DNA of 64,000 nt from Mytilus edulis (lineage: Eukaryota; Mollusca; Bivalvia; Mytilida; Mytilidae). The DNA lies in assembly GCF_963676685.1 (NCBI RefSeq), contig NC_092354.1:16312746-16376745 (forward strand), given 5' to 3'. Shown in pieces: positions 44,828 through 55,834 of the stretch. Under the pieces are notes generated by a model that was not told the DNA's origin, searched no databases, and saw only the letters and a program-made list of their open reading frames with translations. The stretch's first letter is position 1, and each line of letters starts with the position of its first letter. The position numbers were made by a program, and so were the translations under genes.

Positions 44828-44862
44828 CAAGGATTTGTATAGATTTACTATACAAATCCTTG
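44828..44862. repeat. Perfect 15-bp inverted repeat, 5-nt loop
   Basis: caaggatttgtatag (44,828-44,842) and ctatacaaatccttg (44,848-44,862) around attta. It could form a stable stem in RNA or DNA; no gene context is seen. Confidence 0.85.
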
Positions 44863-47129
44863 ATTAATAGTAGTTCGATGCAAGAATAATTGAAAAAAAC
44901 TTCATAAACGGTGCCATTATTTTGTTTTGTATCAATTCAAATTAAAGTCAATTTTGAGTTATATAATTAGAGCAAAAAAAGGGCGGTTTTTCTCAAGTCG
45001 TTTTGCTCAGAGTCATACTCTGGTTTGCTAGAAAGTAAGTTATTTGTTAAAAATATTGACTTTTGAACATGTATAAATAAATAAAAATAACACTATAGTA
45101 CAGGTGGTTTGTATAGTCAATGTTGCACCCGGCCTATTGGATATAGAAGTCACGTATTTGACAAAATATGCAAGTTTATTCAGTATCACGGACTACATGT
45201 AAAATATGACACGGGCGGATCAAGAACCCCGATATCTGGGGGGCACCATAAAATCAAAATTGAATATTTGTATAGATATATAAATATTTTTTTATATTTT
45301 CACACTTTTAATTTGTTCTCTATACTTTTGGGTCCATTTCTTTCTTCTAATTCTTTACTATTTACTTTTTAATCATTATATAGTAATCTGTAAACCTCAT
45401 CCATACGTATACTCTCATTCATGGTGGTAACCCATTTATACCCTCACACATGATAATTGAAACAAGAAATATACACCTATTTAACTGTATTATAGGACGG
45501 TTATACAGTAGGTCTTCTAAAAATACAATATAATACCTACATGTACTTTATTATCTTAAGAGCCAGTCTGTGATAAAACCATGCAAAATGGTCCAAATCC
45601 AAAATATTCCAATCAGACTGATATTTTGTATTTTAGATACCTTATATATAATAACTATTTGTGCAAAATATTTTGAAAAAATATTCAGCCATTATTTGTG
45701 TATGCCGAACATTCGATAATTGTCTATTTCTGTACTGACAAATAGCCATTTCAAGCCTATTTTAGGGTATTTTGACCTGATTTTTTTTTGTTTTATAGAA
45801 AAAATACAACTAAATGATAACAAATATCTTAACTAACAACTTAAAATGAAAGGAAATTATGATAATTCAAAAAGTTGTGAGATTTCTCAATACCCCTACT
45901 AACAGGTTGAAATTGCATGGTTTTGAAAAAGTGCCGATTCAGCAAAATTTGTATATTTTCAAAGGCTTGAATCTTGTAAGATCATGTTTTATTTTCAATA
46001 AAATGTAATATTTCATGAAGCTTACATATTCATCTACAAAATGCAAGAAAATGGTGCTCGGCAAATGATACCTTCTTACGAGAAAATAATAATTAAAGAT
46101 AGGCGTGATGGCCATTTTGCCGATTTTTTTATTTTTTTATCTGTTTCATTAGAAACTTTTTAAAAGTATGTAATAGTCAAAATATAAGAAAAATAATGAC
46201 TGAACTAATGTTTACTGGTTATATTAATTGAATAAAACCAAGTTTAACTTAGTTTAAATTATAAAATATACTAAATGAGTAAACCCGGGAAAACCGCTTT
46301 TTTGCATTTTTTGCCCCTAAACTGAGCATTTTTACCATATGTTTGAAATCTTAACTTATTCAAAAGTAAATTACTTTAGTAACTTAAAATGGGCTGTTTT
46401 ATTTACAATACTATGCACACTCATCAAGTAATATCATCATGAGTTCTTCATAATTTTAGCATTTTATAATAGTCTAGTTTTTAGACGCTTTTTTGTCTAA
46501 ATTCAAAGTGGCCACAATTGAGTTCAGTCTTAAATTTTTAAAACATTTTGTATTTGATAATGATTCATAAAACTGTTTAACATATAAGAGATAGAGACTC
46601 AACATGAATGCAACCCCTTGCAGTTTAGACAAAAATACTATCATAAAAGTACTAAAAATTCTAAGCACGTCTCCTTCAGATGAAATCGGGGTATTTTCTT
46701 TTCTAAAATAGTATGAAAATGTAGACAAAATTGTACAAACTGCGCAGCCTTGTACATCCATGTTATCTATTTCCAGAAACGAGGAAGATTTAATAGTTTT
46801 GTGAATTTCATAGAATTGTGCCTCTTACCTAGAAAAGTGCTATATTTTGTATATTGTGATAAAGCTTTATGTCAAATATAAAGAGACTACTCCTAGTAGT
46901 TCCTGATAAAACTGGAACTGAAATTTTGTGACGCTGACATGAACCAGTTAGTTATCCCTATGTCAATTCTGGGAGAACCGTGGACATAACAGTAATGTTA
47001 AGTTTCCTCCTAGAATGTAATCTCTAGCAATTTGAGGCTTGGGAATAAGACATGTAAAATACAGATGGCCTATTACTACCAGCTGAGACAAACACAAATA
47101 TTTCAAATTGCAATAAAACTTATTTCATA

Positions 47130-48060
47130 ACCACATGTAATAACCAGATACTCCGCAGGGTGCAGCTTTATACGACCGCAGAGGTCGAACCCTGAACAGT
47201 TTGGGCAAGTATGGACACAACATTTAAGCTTGATATAGCTCTGAATTTGGATTGTGATTAAATAGTTGACACAACAGAATGAGTGTGGTCTAAGAACTTA
47301 AACTTAAAAACTTAAAAAAATTTAATTTGACATTTACCTATTATATGGTCCAATATCTAAAATCTAAACACATGGTTAGATTCAGCATATCATAGAACCC
47401 CAAGAATTCAATTTTTGATGCAATCAAATAATGTTCAATTTTAGACGCCATTAGACTTCAATGTGGACCAATTTGATAACCGGGCCCAAATATTAAAAAT
47501 CTAAATACATGGTTAGATTCAGCATATTTGAAGAATCCCATTTATTCAATTTTGTTGAAATCAAACAAAGTTTAATTTTGGACCCCGATTTGGACCAACT
47601 TAAAAACTGGGCCCATAATCAAAAATCTTAGTACATTTTTAGATTCAGCATATCAAAGAACCCCAAGAATTAAATTTTTGTTAAAATCAAATTAAGTTTA
47701 ATTTTGGACACCAATTTGAAAACAGGAACAACAATTAAGAATCTAAATTCACTGTTAGATTTGGCATATCAAAGAACCCCAATAATTCATTTTTTGATGA
47801 AATCAAACAGTTTAATTGTGGACCCTTTTTAGCCCCTAATTCCTAAACTGTTAGGACCAAAACTCCCAAAATCAATCCCAACCTTTCTTTTATGGTCATA
47901 AACCTTGTGTTTAAATTTCATAGATTTCTATTTACTTATACTAAAGTTATAGTGCGAAAACCAAATATCTTTGGATGACGACGACGATGACAACGGCAAC
48001 GTCATACCAATATACGACCAAAATTTTTCATTTTTTGCGGTTGTATAAAAACAAATATAC
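47130..48060 (+). repeat. Dispersed repeat R6
   Basis: Begins ccagatactccgcagggtgc, then agctttatacgaccgcagag, atggacacaacatttaagct and tgaatttggattgtgattaa. It contains internal repeats of the phrase agattcagcatatcaaagaa (about 47,380, 47,515, 47,640 and 47,756) and ends near cgacgatgacaacggc and tttttgcggttgtataaa. Confidence 0.8.
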
Positions 48061-48354
48061 ACAGATAAATGGTTAAACTGTTGAGCAGACATACAATTAT
48101 CCGGCCACGTCCACTTGTATTTTTGTCCATCTGATGAGTTAAGCCTTTTTCAACTGATTTTTATAATTCGTTCTTATGTTTTACTGTTATACCACTGTCC
48201 TAGGTTAGGGGGAGGGTTGGGATCCCCCGCTAACATGTTTAAACCCGCTAATAATACATTATTTATGTATGTGCCTGACCCAAGTCAGGAGCCTGTAATT
48301 CAGTGGTAGTCGTTTGTTTATGTGCAACATATTTGTTTTTCATTCATTTTTAAT

Positions 48355-48545
48355 ATACATAAGGCCTTTAGTTTTCTCATTTGAATTGTTTTACATTGTC
48401 TTATCGGGGCCTCTTATAGCTGACTATGGGGTATGGGCTTTGCTCATTGTTTAAGGTCGTACGGTGACCTTTAGTTGTTAATGTCTGTGTCATTTTGGTC
48501 TCTTGTGGACAGTTGTCTCATTGGCAATCATACCATATCTTCTTT
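48355..48545 (-). repeat. Dispersed repeat R2, reverse copy
   Basis: The complement contains agaagatatggtatgattgc, caatgagacaactgtccaca, aacaactaaaggtcaccgta and aattcaaatgagaaaactaa. Confidence 0.9.
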
Positions 48546-49289
48546 TTTATATTGTCATTAAAATGGTAAGACTTTACTGTTTATATACATGTAATATTAT
48601 GGTGGTCTATCGTAAAGAAAAACGTGCAAAATGGTCTAAATACAAGTTTTTAGTCATGAATGAACATGATGAAGGTATTAGCAAAAAAAAGTAAAAGTTT
48701 GATAGATCTGAAAAAATTTAACATAATAAAGTCATCAATATCTATTTTAACTAAATATTAAACAATTTTGCAGCATCAGAATTTTTTTGGATAAAAACAA
48801 GCATTCTGTGAGTAATACATGGCAATACATAGTCCCCAACCCGTTACAAATTCATTGTAATGGAACAAAGTTTTAACTTGATCTATAATTTGTCATGGTG
48901 TAAACTACATAAAAATATCGAGACAAAATCTTCAAGCAAAACAAATAAAACTTGTTGAATTCTGACTAAGTGAATTTCTTATGTCCAAAGACCACAACTC
49001 TGCACACAAATATCAGACTGGAACAAAACTGAATCACTAAATACCAAAGAAAAGGAAAAAACATTCAAAATGTCATTTTGTCTTAAAAAAAATGAGTTAT
49101 TTCCGTTTGAACAGAAATTTTCTAATGAATAAGTATTTCATCAAAAATTTAATTCTAGAGAAAGGGCTTCAACTGAACAAAGAGAAAAGATTAAAGCGTG
49201 AATAATGAATTTGACCTGTAACTTGTCATGATAAATCAATAAACCAAATATCAAATCAAAATCTACAAGCACAAAGTCTTGATTTGCCA

Positions 49290-49324
49290 AAATGACAGAT
49301 AGACAGACTGACAGACAGACAAAC
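49290..49324. repeat. CAGA microsatellite
   Basis: gacagatagacagactgaca followed by gacagacaaac. Confidence 0.85.
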
Positions 49325-49779
49325 CTAAGTCCACTTAGACGTTAGCCGTTAGGGGACTTAAAATCAAAATCTCAAAGTATCAACAAACAGGAAAGAGATG
49401 TTCTTTGGAGAGGGAACATTTAAGATAATTTTGGAAAAGCTTTCGATTTTTGAAGAAGTAGGTTCACCTCAAATGTCTTTCTTTTATCTTGATTTAATCT
49501 GAGATATAAATCAAAAACTTTTATATGGCACATTATATATGCACATATAAACTTTTTTCGTAGATGAAAAAAAATGGCCACATTTTTTACATACGCTCTA
49601 ATAGACACAGATTTCGAATCTGGACACTCAATGAGTGATTGCCCCTATAATTGGTTGCATTCCAATCAAAAGTTTCAAAGAGGAAGATTTTTTGAAGTAC
49701 AAGTATGTTCACAACTCTGTTTCATATAACAAGCTTTTTAAAAGACTGTCATCAATTGAAAGTATGTGAAAATCAGGTG

Positions 49780-50700
49780 CTCCGCAGGGCGCAGCTTTAT
49801 ACAACCGCAGTGGTTGAACAGTTGGGGCAAATTAAAGTTGGTCACAATGTTCAAGCTTGATGCTGTCTGAATTTGGATTGTGATTGCATTTTTGACAAAA
49901 TAAAAGTTTTTGTTACAAAATAAATGTGGTCAAAGATCAAAAAATCTATTGCACAATACTGTGCAATTGAAGATTTCTTCTTGAAAATTTTCAAAATTTG
50001 AAATTTGAAAAATTTTGAAAAAAAAAGAAATCCCTTAAAAAATTGTTTACAAATCCCCCCCCCCCCCCCCATTTATTGAAACCCCCTTTAAGGAATAACC
50101 CTTAAACACAATCCATCCTTTCCTTTTAAGTATAGAACCTTGTAGTACAATTACAGAGAGATCCATATACTTAAACCCAAGTTATTGTTTGGAAACTAGA
50201 AACATGCTTCTTTTTGGCCCTTTTTTGGCCCCTTATTCCTACATATTTTGGACAATTAATCCAAAACTAAATCCCAGCCTCCCCTTTGTTATATGGAGCG
50301 TTGTGGTACAATTTGAGAGAGATCCATACAATTACACACAAGTTATTGTCTTGAAACTAGAAAAATGCTTGTTTTTTGGCCCCTTTTTGGCCCTTAATTC
50401 CTAACTTTGAACCCATGACCCATTTAAATGAATCCAAACCTTCTACGTGTGGTTTTAAACATTGTGATACAATATCAGAGCAATTGAAATACTTATACAC
50501 AAGTTATTATCCTTAAACTATAAAATGCTTGTTTTGGGCCCCTTTTGGGCCCTTAATTCCTAAACGGTTGGGACCATCATCCCCAAAATCGATCCAAACC
50601 TTCCTTTAGTGGTATTGAACCTTCTGAAAAAAAATCATAAAGATCTATACACTTAAACTAAAGTTATTGTCCGGAATATAAGTCTACTCTGATCAGTTTT
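49780..50700 (+). repeat. Dispersed repeat R6, second copy with internal reiteration
   Basis: Begins caggtgctccgcagggcgca and agctttatacaaccgcagtg. After a 16-base poly-C (50,055-50,070), a segment of about 170 bp built around ttggccc...cttaattcct and acacaagttattgtc recurs at least three times (about 50,090-50,650). Confidence 0.78.
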
Positions 50701-51297
50701 AGTTAAAATATTAAAGGGCAAAAACTATTACAATTAGTGCATTTTATAGATATTTGGGAGCATTTTTTTTCCAATTTCCCAATATTTGCCAGGCTAAATT
50801 TTTTTACTTGTCTTAGAACTGATATGCACCTTTGAAAAAATCCTAAAAGTTGAAAAAAATAAATATGATCTTGAGAGAAAACACCTACTGAGTACATGTA
50901 CTACATCCAAGTTATTTAATACATCTGTTGCACGAACCTCTCTGGCAACCTGCCAAAAGGTAAAAAAAATGTCAAAATGCATTTTTTCTTTTTTTTTTAT
51001 AATGTTCTTTGCAAAATATAACAAGATAATGCTATATTTAAGAGATATATCAATTATCCAGACCTTTAAAAAGTACCTAAATATGGTGATTTTTTGGGCA
51101 TTTTTTTTTAATAATTCACAAATATGCAAATAAGGCTGTTAAATGAAAAATAGTGTGAATTTACAAAAAAATTTTTTTTATCTTAACTCCTAAATACCCA
51201 AAGATTTTGGAAATATATATAATGTTGCCCAGTTATAACTACCAATTTGGACGAAATTTGAGATTTTGCATGGTTTTATGGCAGACTGGCTCTTAAG

Positions 51298-52560
51298 TAA
51301 AAAAACAAAACAAGTTATAATTGCAATAAAACATGTCGGCAGGGAATGTTTATTATTTTGTGATGCATTTTGATATTTTCAGCCTTGTCCGTTGTGAACG
51401 TTTTTTTTTTGTTTTTTTTTTGCACCAGTGACAAATCTAACAAATTTAGTACAGAGTTAAAAGTAGATTAATTTGTAAATTTATTTATAACTTTCAACAA
51501 GTCTATACTGTCTACGGAAAAAGTCAATAATTTCACCATTTTCACAATCAAAGTTTCATTTAATAAAACTCTAAATATATATTGTTTTATGTTGGTAATT
51601 GTAAAAGTTTTTCATTAACCTTAAGGATACATAATTATATCGATTTAATTTATGTAAACATTGACTATTGCATTTGTCCCCCTATTAAGTATCCGCAAGT
51701 TTCCAGGAAAGGAATACAGACGAAGATAAAAAGTAAATATACGGGGATACGACAATTAACAGCAATATGAATAATAGTCATCACCATAAAGAGTAACAGA
51801 TGGACACATTTATTGTATTTAATTTATTTCTATTTGATATTCTTATTGCCTTTGATTTTTTCCTTTAGATAATCCTTGATTTAGTTTCTCGTTTTAATAT
51901 TTTAGAAAGTTTTTTTTAGAAACCACACATACTGAGATAACACGAGTTTTCATGTCAGTTATCAACACCATTCTAAACATTTGTTGAATATGACATAGGT
52001 TATATGACTAATTACATCAGAGAGTTCACATATATGCTTTAAATTAAAATAATAATGTGCGATGAGTGAAAATCCGAATAATTTCTCTGCTTATATTGGC
52101 AATTTGTGGTTTTTTTAACTCCTTATAATTATTATGTGTATGCCTCCAGAGTGTGCTGTTCTAATCAGAGGGTGAAGTTTATCTACTTTACAATAATAAA
52201 TAATTTCGTATCCTTTGCAAATGAGTTTATTAATTTAATTCCTGGCTACATTTAAAACATCATGCCATCTTAAGAATTATTTTTGAAGTGCTGTCTTTTT
52301 GGAACTTAACTTGGCTTCCTTTACATAACTTAAAGTATCTCTATCTTTCACAAATAATTAAAAGATTTTATTTGATATTTTCCATTTTTATCCTTTAATA
52401 CCCTACTCAACTGTACAAATTGGCTACCATATTTATCAAAATAAAAAAAAATCTAAAATGTGTCAAGTTTATACTGATGCACTTATAATTAATTATTTGT
52501 TTAAAGGGAAAGTTTTATTGTAGTCAGGAAATAGTAAATTACGTTTTGTTTAAATATACT
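51298..52560. other. Gene-free AT-rich region
   Basis: I see no gene, RNA or repeat that I can name here. A 62-codon plus-strand frame at 51,582-51,770 has no support. Confidence 0.45.
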
Positions 52561-52564
52561 TTTT

Positions 52565-53070
52565 CACTTTTTTGGTCTTTTGGAAAATGTTGTTTGTGGT
52601 GTATTTAGATCCTTCTACAACGAAATTTGTTTTACATGCACACGTATAAAAATTGCGGTTTTTATCCAACGCAATCATAGGTTTGAACGTAGTTTTCAAT
52701 TTAGACTCGTTTATATTTTTTCGTTTGGGCTTGTATCATATTTTCCCTCCGGTTTATATGATCCATTCATCCTATATTGACTCTTAAAATTCAAGAGTCT
52801 ATCTAAAAATGAGTACATTTTATATGGCCTTCCAAATACCGTTTCGATCTCTAACACCACTGAAGAGACATCTATTGTCGAAATCCGGATCTGGTGTACA
52901 AAATTTTTTTTAACACCTTATGTTTACTTTTTTGGTCTTTTGGTAAATGTTGTTTGTGCTGTATTTAGACCCTTCTACAACGAAATTTGTTTTACTTGCA
53001 CATGTATAAAAATTGTGGTTTTTATCCAACGCAATCATAGGTTTGAAGGTAGTTTTCAATTTAGACTCGA
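52565..53070 (+). repeat. Pair of about 145-bp direct repeats
   Basis: 52,565-52,710 and 52,925-53,070 are nearly identical: ttttggtcttttgg, atgttgtttgtg, ccttctacaacgaaatttgt, tttttatccaacgcaatcat, gtagttttcaatttagactc. They lie 360 bp apart in the same orientation. The frames of 66 and 117 codons across them are repeat-derived. Confidence 0.9.
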
Positions 53071-53081
53071 TATATATCATG

Positions 53082-53258
53082 AAGCCCAGGTGGTTGTGTG
53101 GTCTAGCGGGACGGCTACAGTGCAGGCAATTTGGTGTCACGATATCTCAGTAGCATGGGTTCGAATCCCGGCGAGGGAAGAACAAAAAAATTTGCGAAAG
53201 CAAATTTACAGATCTAACATTGTTGGGTTGATGTTTAGACGAGTTGTATATATATATT
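53082..53258 (+). mobile_element. tRNA-derived SINE with 11-bp target duplication
   Basis: A 177-bp insertion flanked by tatatatcatg at 53,071-53,081 and 53,259-53,269. The head contains a pol III A box (gtggtctagcgggacggct) and B box (gggttcgaatcccgg), and the body ends ttgttgggttgatgtttaga. It does not fold as a working tRNA (the spacing is too long). A sister copy follows 85 bp downstream. Confidence 0.88.
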
Positions 53259-53343
53259 TATATATCATGTACTGTAGTACGCCGCTAGATTAAAACTGAC
53301 AAGGAAAGGTAACACACGGCCAGCGAAAGCTCTTTTTTTTTGA

Positions 53344-53510
53344 GAGCCCAGGTGGTCGTGTGGTCTAGCGGGACGGCTGCAGTGCAGGCGATTTGGTGTC
53401 ACGATATCACAGTAGCATGGGTTCGAATCCCGGCGAGGGAAGAACCAAAAATTTGCGAAAGCAAATTTACAGATCTAACATTGTTGGGTTGATGTTTAAA
53501 CGAGTGGTAT
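53344..53510 (+). mobile_element. tRNA-derived SINE, second copy
   Basis: agcccaggtggtcgtgtggt ... ctagcgggacggctgcagtg ... gggttcgaatcccggcgagg ... gttgggttgatgtttaaac. It differs from the first copy at only a handful of positions. No clear target duplication. Confidence 0.88.
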
Positions 53511-54484
53511 ATACATTATGCACACAGCCATGTAACAACATTTCAGTAGTTTAGATACCTCAGGTTGACTCGACCATATTTGCACTTTAAGTATGTAAAT
53601 CTATATAGCTGCATTATAAATCAGAAGTTTGTTTTATGTCAGGATGGATTGTATAATACAAACGAAAACAATATTGAAAAACAATGAATACAAAATTGTG
53701 TCCGCATCAATTTAGAGTGACAGCATTTAATCTCTGTATTCGTAATATTGAACTGTCGCTAAAGTCAATAGCTCAAGATGGTGTGTATAATAAAACTATT
53801 CGACCGTATCATTCAACACTGATATGACTGATTTTATTTGTCCTTTATAATGAAAAGTATACTGTTAGTATATTATGTCGGTTGATTTGATTGTGTTGGT
53901 AGGTAAATATAAAGTGACAAATATCCAATGCCTGTTCACAACGAGTATGTATTCGGACGTCCCAGATATGATTTATAATCCGTAAATACAAATTTAACGA
54001 AATTGACGAGATTGTTCATAATTATACAACATCTGGTTTACAATAACACTGTACAATTTTCCTTTGACCATTTTGTCGAAAACATAATCGTAAATCTAAG
54101 GTAAACAAGGTGAATTACGATGAAATATCCATGTAATGCATAGAGTTAAATTTAGGAAGAGACTGTAAAAATGGGGAACGAAGCAAAATCAACAATGATG
54201 TTGATGTTCCATGATGTAAAAAATATTGTACAGGTGCGTTGTGTAACATTTCTTTCCGCCTTATAGTTAAAAAAAACTTTCCTTTCTTTTATAATAGCTG
54301 CACGTGATCACAATATTTTATGTGTAATTTTATAGCCATTATTTAATGTTTTTAAGAATATGAAACGATTTTCTTTTTAATATGTATAATATCTATATCA
54401 TGTATATAGAGTCTAAAGAGTCAAGTATTTTGATATACGAGGGGGGGAAGAACAATACAATTAGGTTAGGTATTATATCTTTAA
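53511..54484. other. Gene-free region
   Basis: Nothing recognised apart from AT-rich unique sequence. Confidence 0.45.
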
Positions 54485-54700
54485 CACAGTAATCAGGCAT
54501 AAGCAGATCTGTCCGCATGTCTGGTCAGTAGCGTCAGTAGCAGACCTGTCCATATGGCTTGTCAGGTGCAGACCTGTCCACATGTGTGGTCTTGGCAGAC
54601 CTGTCCACAGGTCTGGTCTGAGCAGACTTGTCAATAGGTCTGCAGCAGTCCTAAGAAAGCAGATCTCAGGTCTGGTCAACCAACGACGAAGTGAACTTGC
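54485..54700. repeat. Irregular minisatellite (about 33-bp unit)
   Basis: gcagacctgtccacatgt and close variants recur about seven times, separated by ggtct/tggtc phrases. A minus-strand 80-codon frame repeating 'DQTCGQ/HMDRS' motifs comes from it and is not treated as a gene. Confidence 0.85.
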
Positions 54701-55199
54701 TTGTCTGCTTAACATTGCTCAAGCTAACTTAGAAAGTAGATAACACGTCTGCTCCAAGTCAACTTTTTTTTTACAGGTAAAGACTGTATCCATCGGTCGT
54801 GTTCAAATTCTGAACAATAGTATGAAAGACTGCTGGTTTTTTGTTATTGTTTAAGCAATTTACAAAGCACAAATAAAAAAAAAACGTCATGACAAGTATA
54901 GATTATGTAGTCCATCACACTTCAGCTTTAACACCATCGAACGTCGGCGTATTAATCAGCAATATAGTATCGCAATGCCACAATCGCACTTCATCGTGAT
55001 TTAAAACAAATTTCAGTGCCAACGCATCGCATTTTGGCGTGACCATAACTCTTCAGATTCCTACATATATGCTGGAAGAACAATTTGTGTAAATAAAAGG
55101 AGACGCAGAGATTCATAATTGAGTCATAAACCAAGTTAGCACCAAAGCTAAATGAGGTGAACACTCTGGTTTCTTGAATGAATACACATCATTTAAGCT
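54701..55199. other. Gene-free spacer
   Basis: No coding exon or repeat recognised between the minisatellite and the 3' flank of the lectin gene. Confidence 0.45.
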
Positions 55200-55824
55200 T
55201 TAAAAATTGAAAAAAAGATACGTATGGTTAATTGAACTAATAAATTCAAAATATGAAATCAACACGAAATCCCTTAAATAGCAATATTGTAATCCACAAA
55301 TTAAAGAAACCTTGAGGCAATACACAGGAACTAACTCCGATTTCTAACATCTGAATAAATATAATGTTCTGACAAAAAATGAATATATTGTAGTAATATT
55401 ATCGATGCGTGTGAATAGTGCTGTATATATATCCACAGGAGACATAAATGACGTAGATGCAAGAAAATCTACATCACACCTACGACATTTAATAATACAA
55501 TGAGAAAATTTTATGTCATATTGCAAGCTGTGAATGGAATCGACATGACAAACACAAATAATCTCAAATGACCAAACCAACGACATGTCATTGACCCCGC
55601 TTTCCTCAACCTTGACTCCCGTTCAACTCTTGCATTCCTCCCCGTCATTCCCATGTTCCCTTACTCCTACCCATCTCCTCATTATAATATTCTGACTAAA
55701 TCAATTGGCACGGATTAGAAGGAAGAGGTGTTTGGCAGAAAACAATGCTATACAATGATTAACCTTTGTTTGAGATTTTATTATACGATATGTTCTCGTT
55801 GTCTGGTCATTGTCGTCATGGTGG
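55200..55824 (-). other. 3' UTR and flank of the Sushi-lectin gene
   Basis: It follows the stop codon at 55,825 and aligns, inverted, with 1,053-1,560 and 2,215-2,410. The uninterrupted state here shows where repeat R1 entered the left paralogue. No canonical AATAAA was fixed with certainty. Confidence 0.7.
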
Positions 55825-55834
55825 TTAGTCAAAC
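55825..55834 (-). CDS. Sushi-lectin exon 6 (last residues and stop)
   Basis: Acceptor ctactttgcag, then GTTTGACTAA: completes Arg, adds Phe-Asp and stops. The identical ten bases end the left paralogue. Confidence 0.85.

Larger units (their letters stand above)
41649..45554. other. Gene-free region with repeat fragments
   Basis: No exon with matched splice sites was found. It holds an ACGTTG-rich palindromic cluster (42,350-42,490), an R2 copy (42,865-42,965), an R3 tail (43,180-43,268) and a perfect 15-bp hairpin (44,828-44,862). Open frames at 42,295-42,627 and 45,109-45,372 show no motif. Confidence 0.5.
45555..51297. mobile_element. 5.7-kb segment with 35-bp inverted ends
   Basis: cttaagagccagtctg at 45,555-45,570 and its continuation tgataaaaccatgcaaaat recur inverted at 51,297-51,263, with two mismatches in 35 bp. 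Further inward the two ends share no obvious sequence. The interior is extremely AT-rich, holds two copies of repeat R6 and one reverse R2, and has no ORF above about 95 codons. It is consistent with a non-autonomous DNA element or two halves of one repeat in opposite orientation. No target duplication was identified. Confidence 0.5.

Noticed and set aside
46474-46761. 95-codon minus-strand ORF
   Set aside because: Single isolated frame in AT-rich sequence inside the 5.7-kb repeat block, no motif or splice partner.
53090-53180. tRNA gene
   Set aside because: A and B boxes are present but the arms do not form a cloverleaf of normal length; two near-identical copies and an exact target duplication mark it as a SINE.
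54473-54715. 80-codon minus-strand ORF with repeated Asp-Arg-Ser motifs
   Set aside because: Minisatellite-derived; no start context and unit length not stable.
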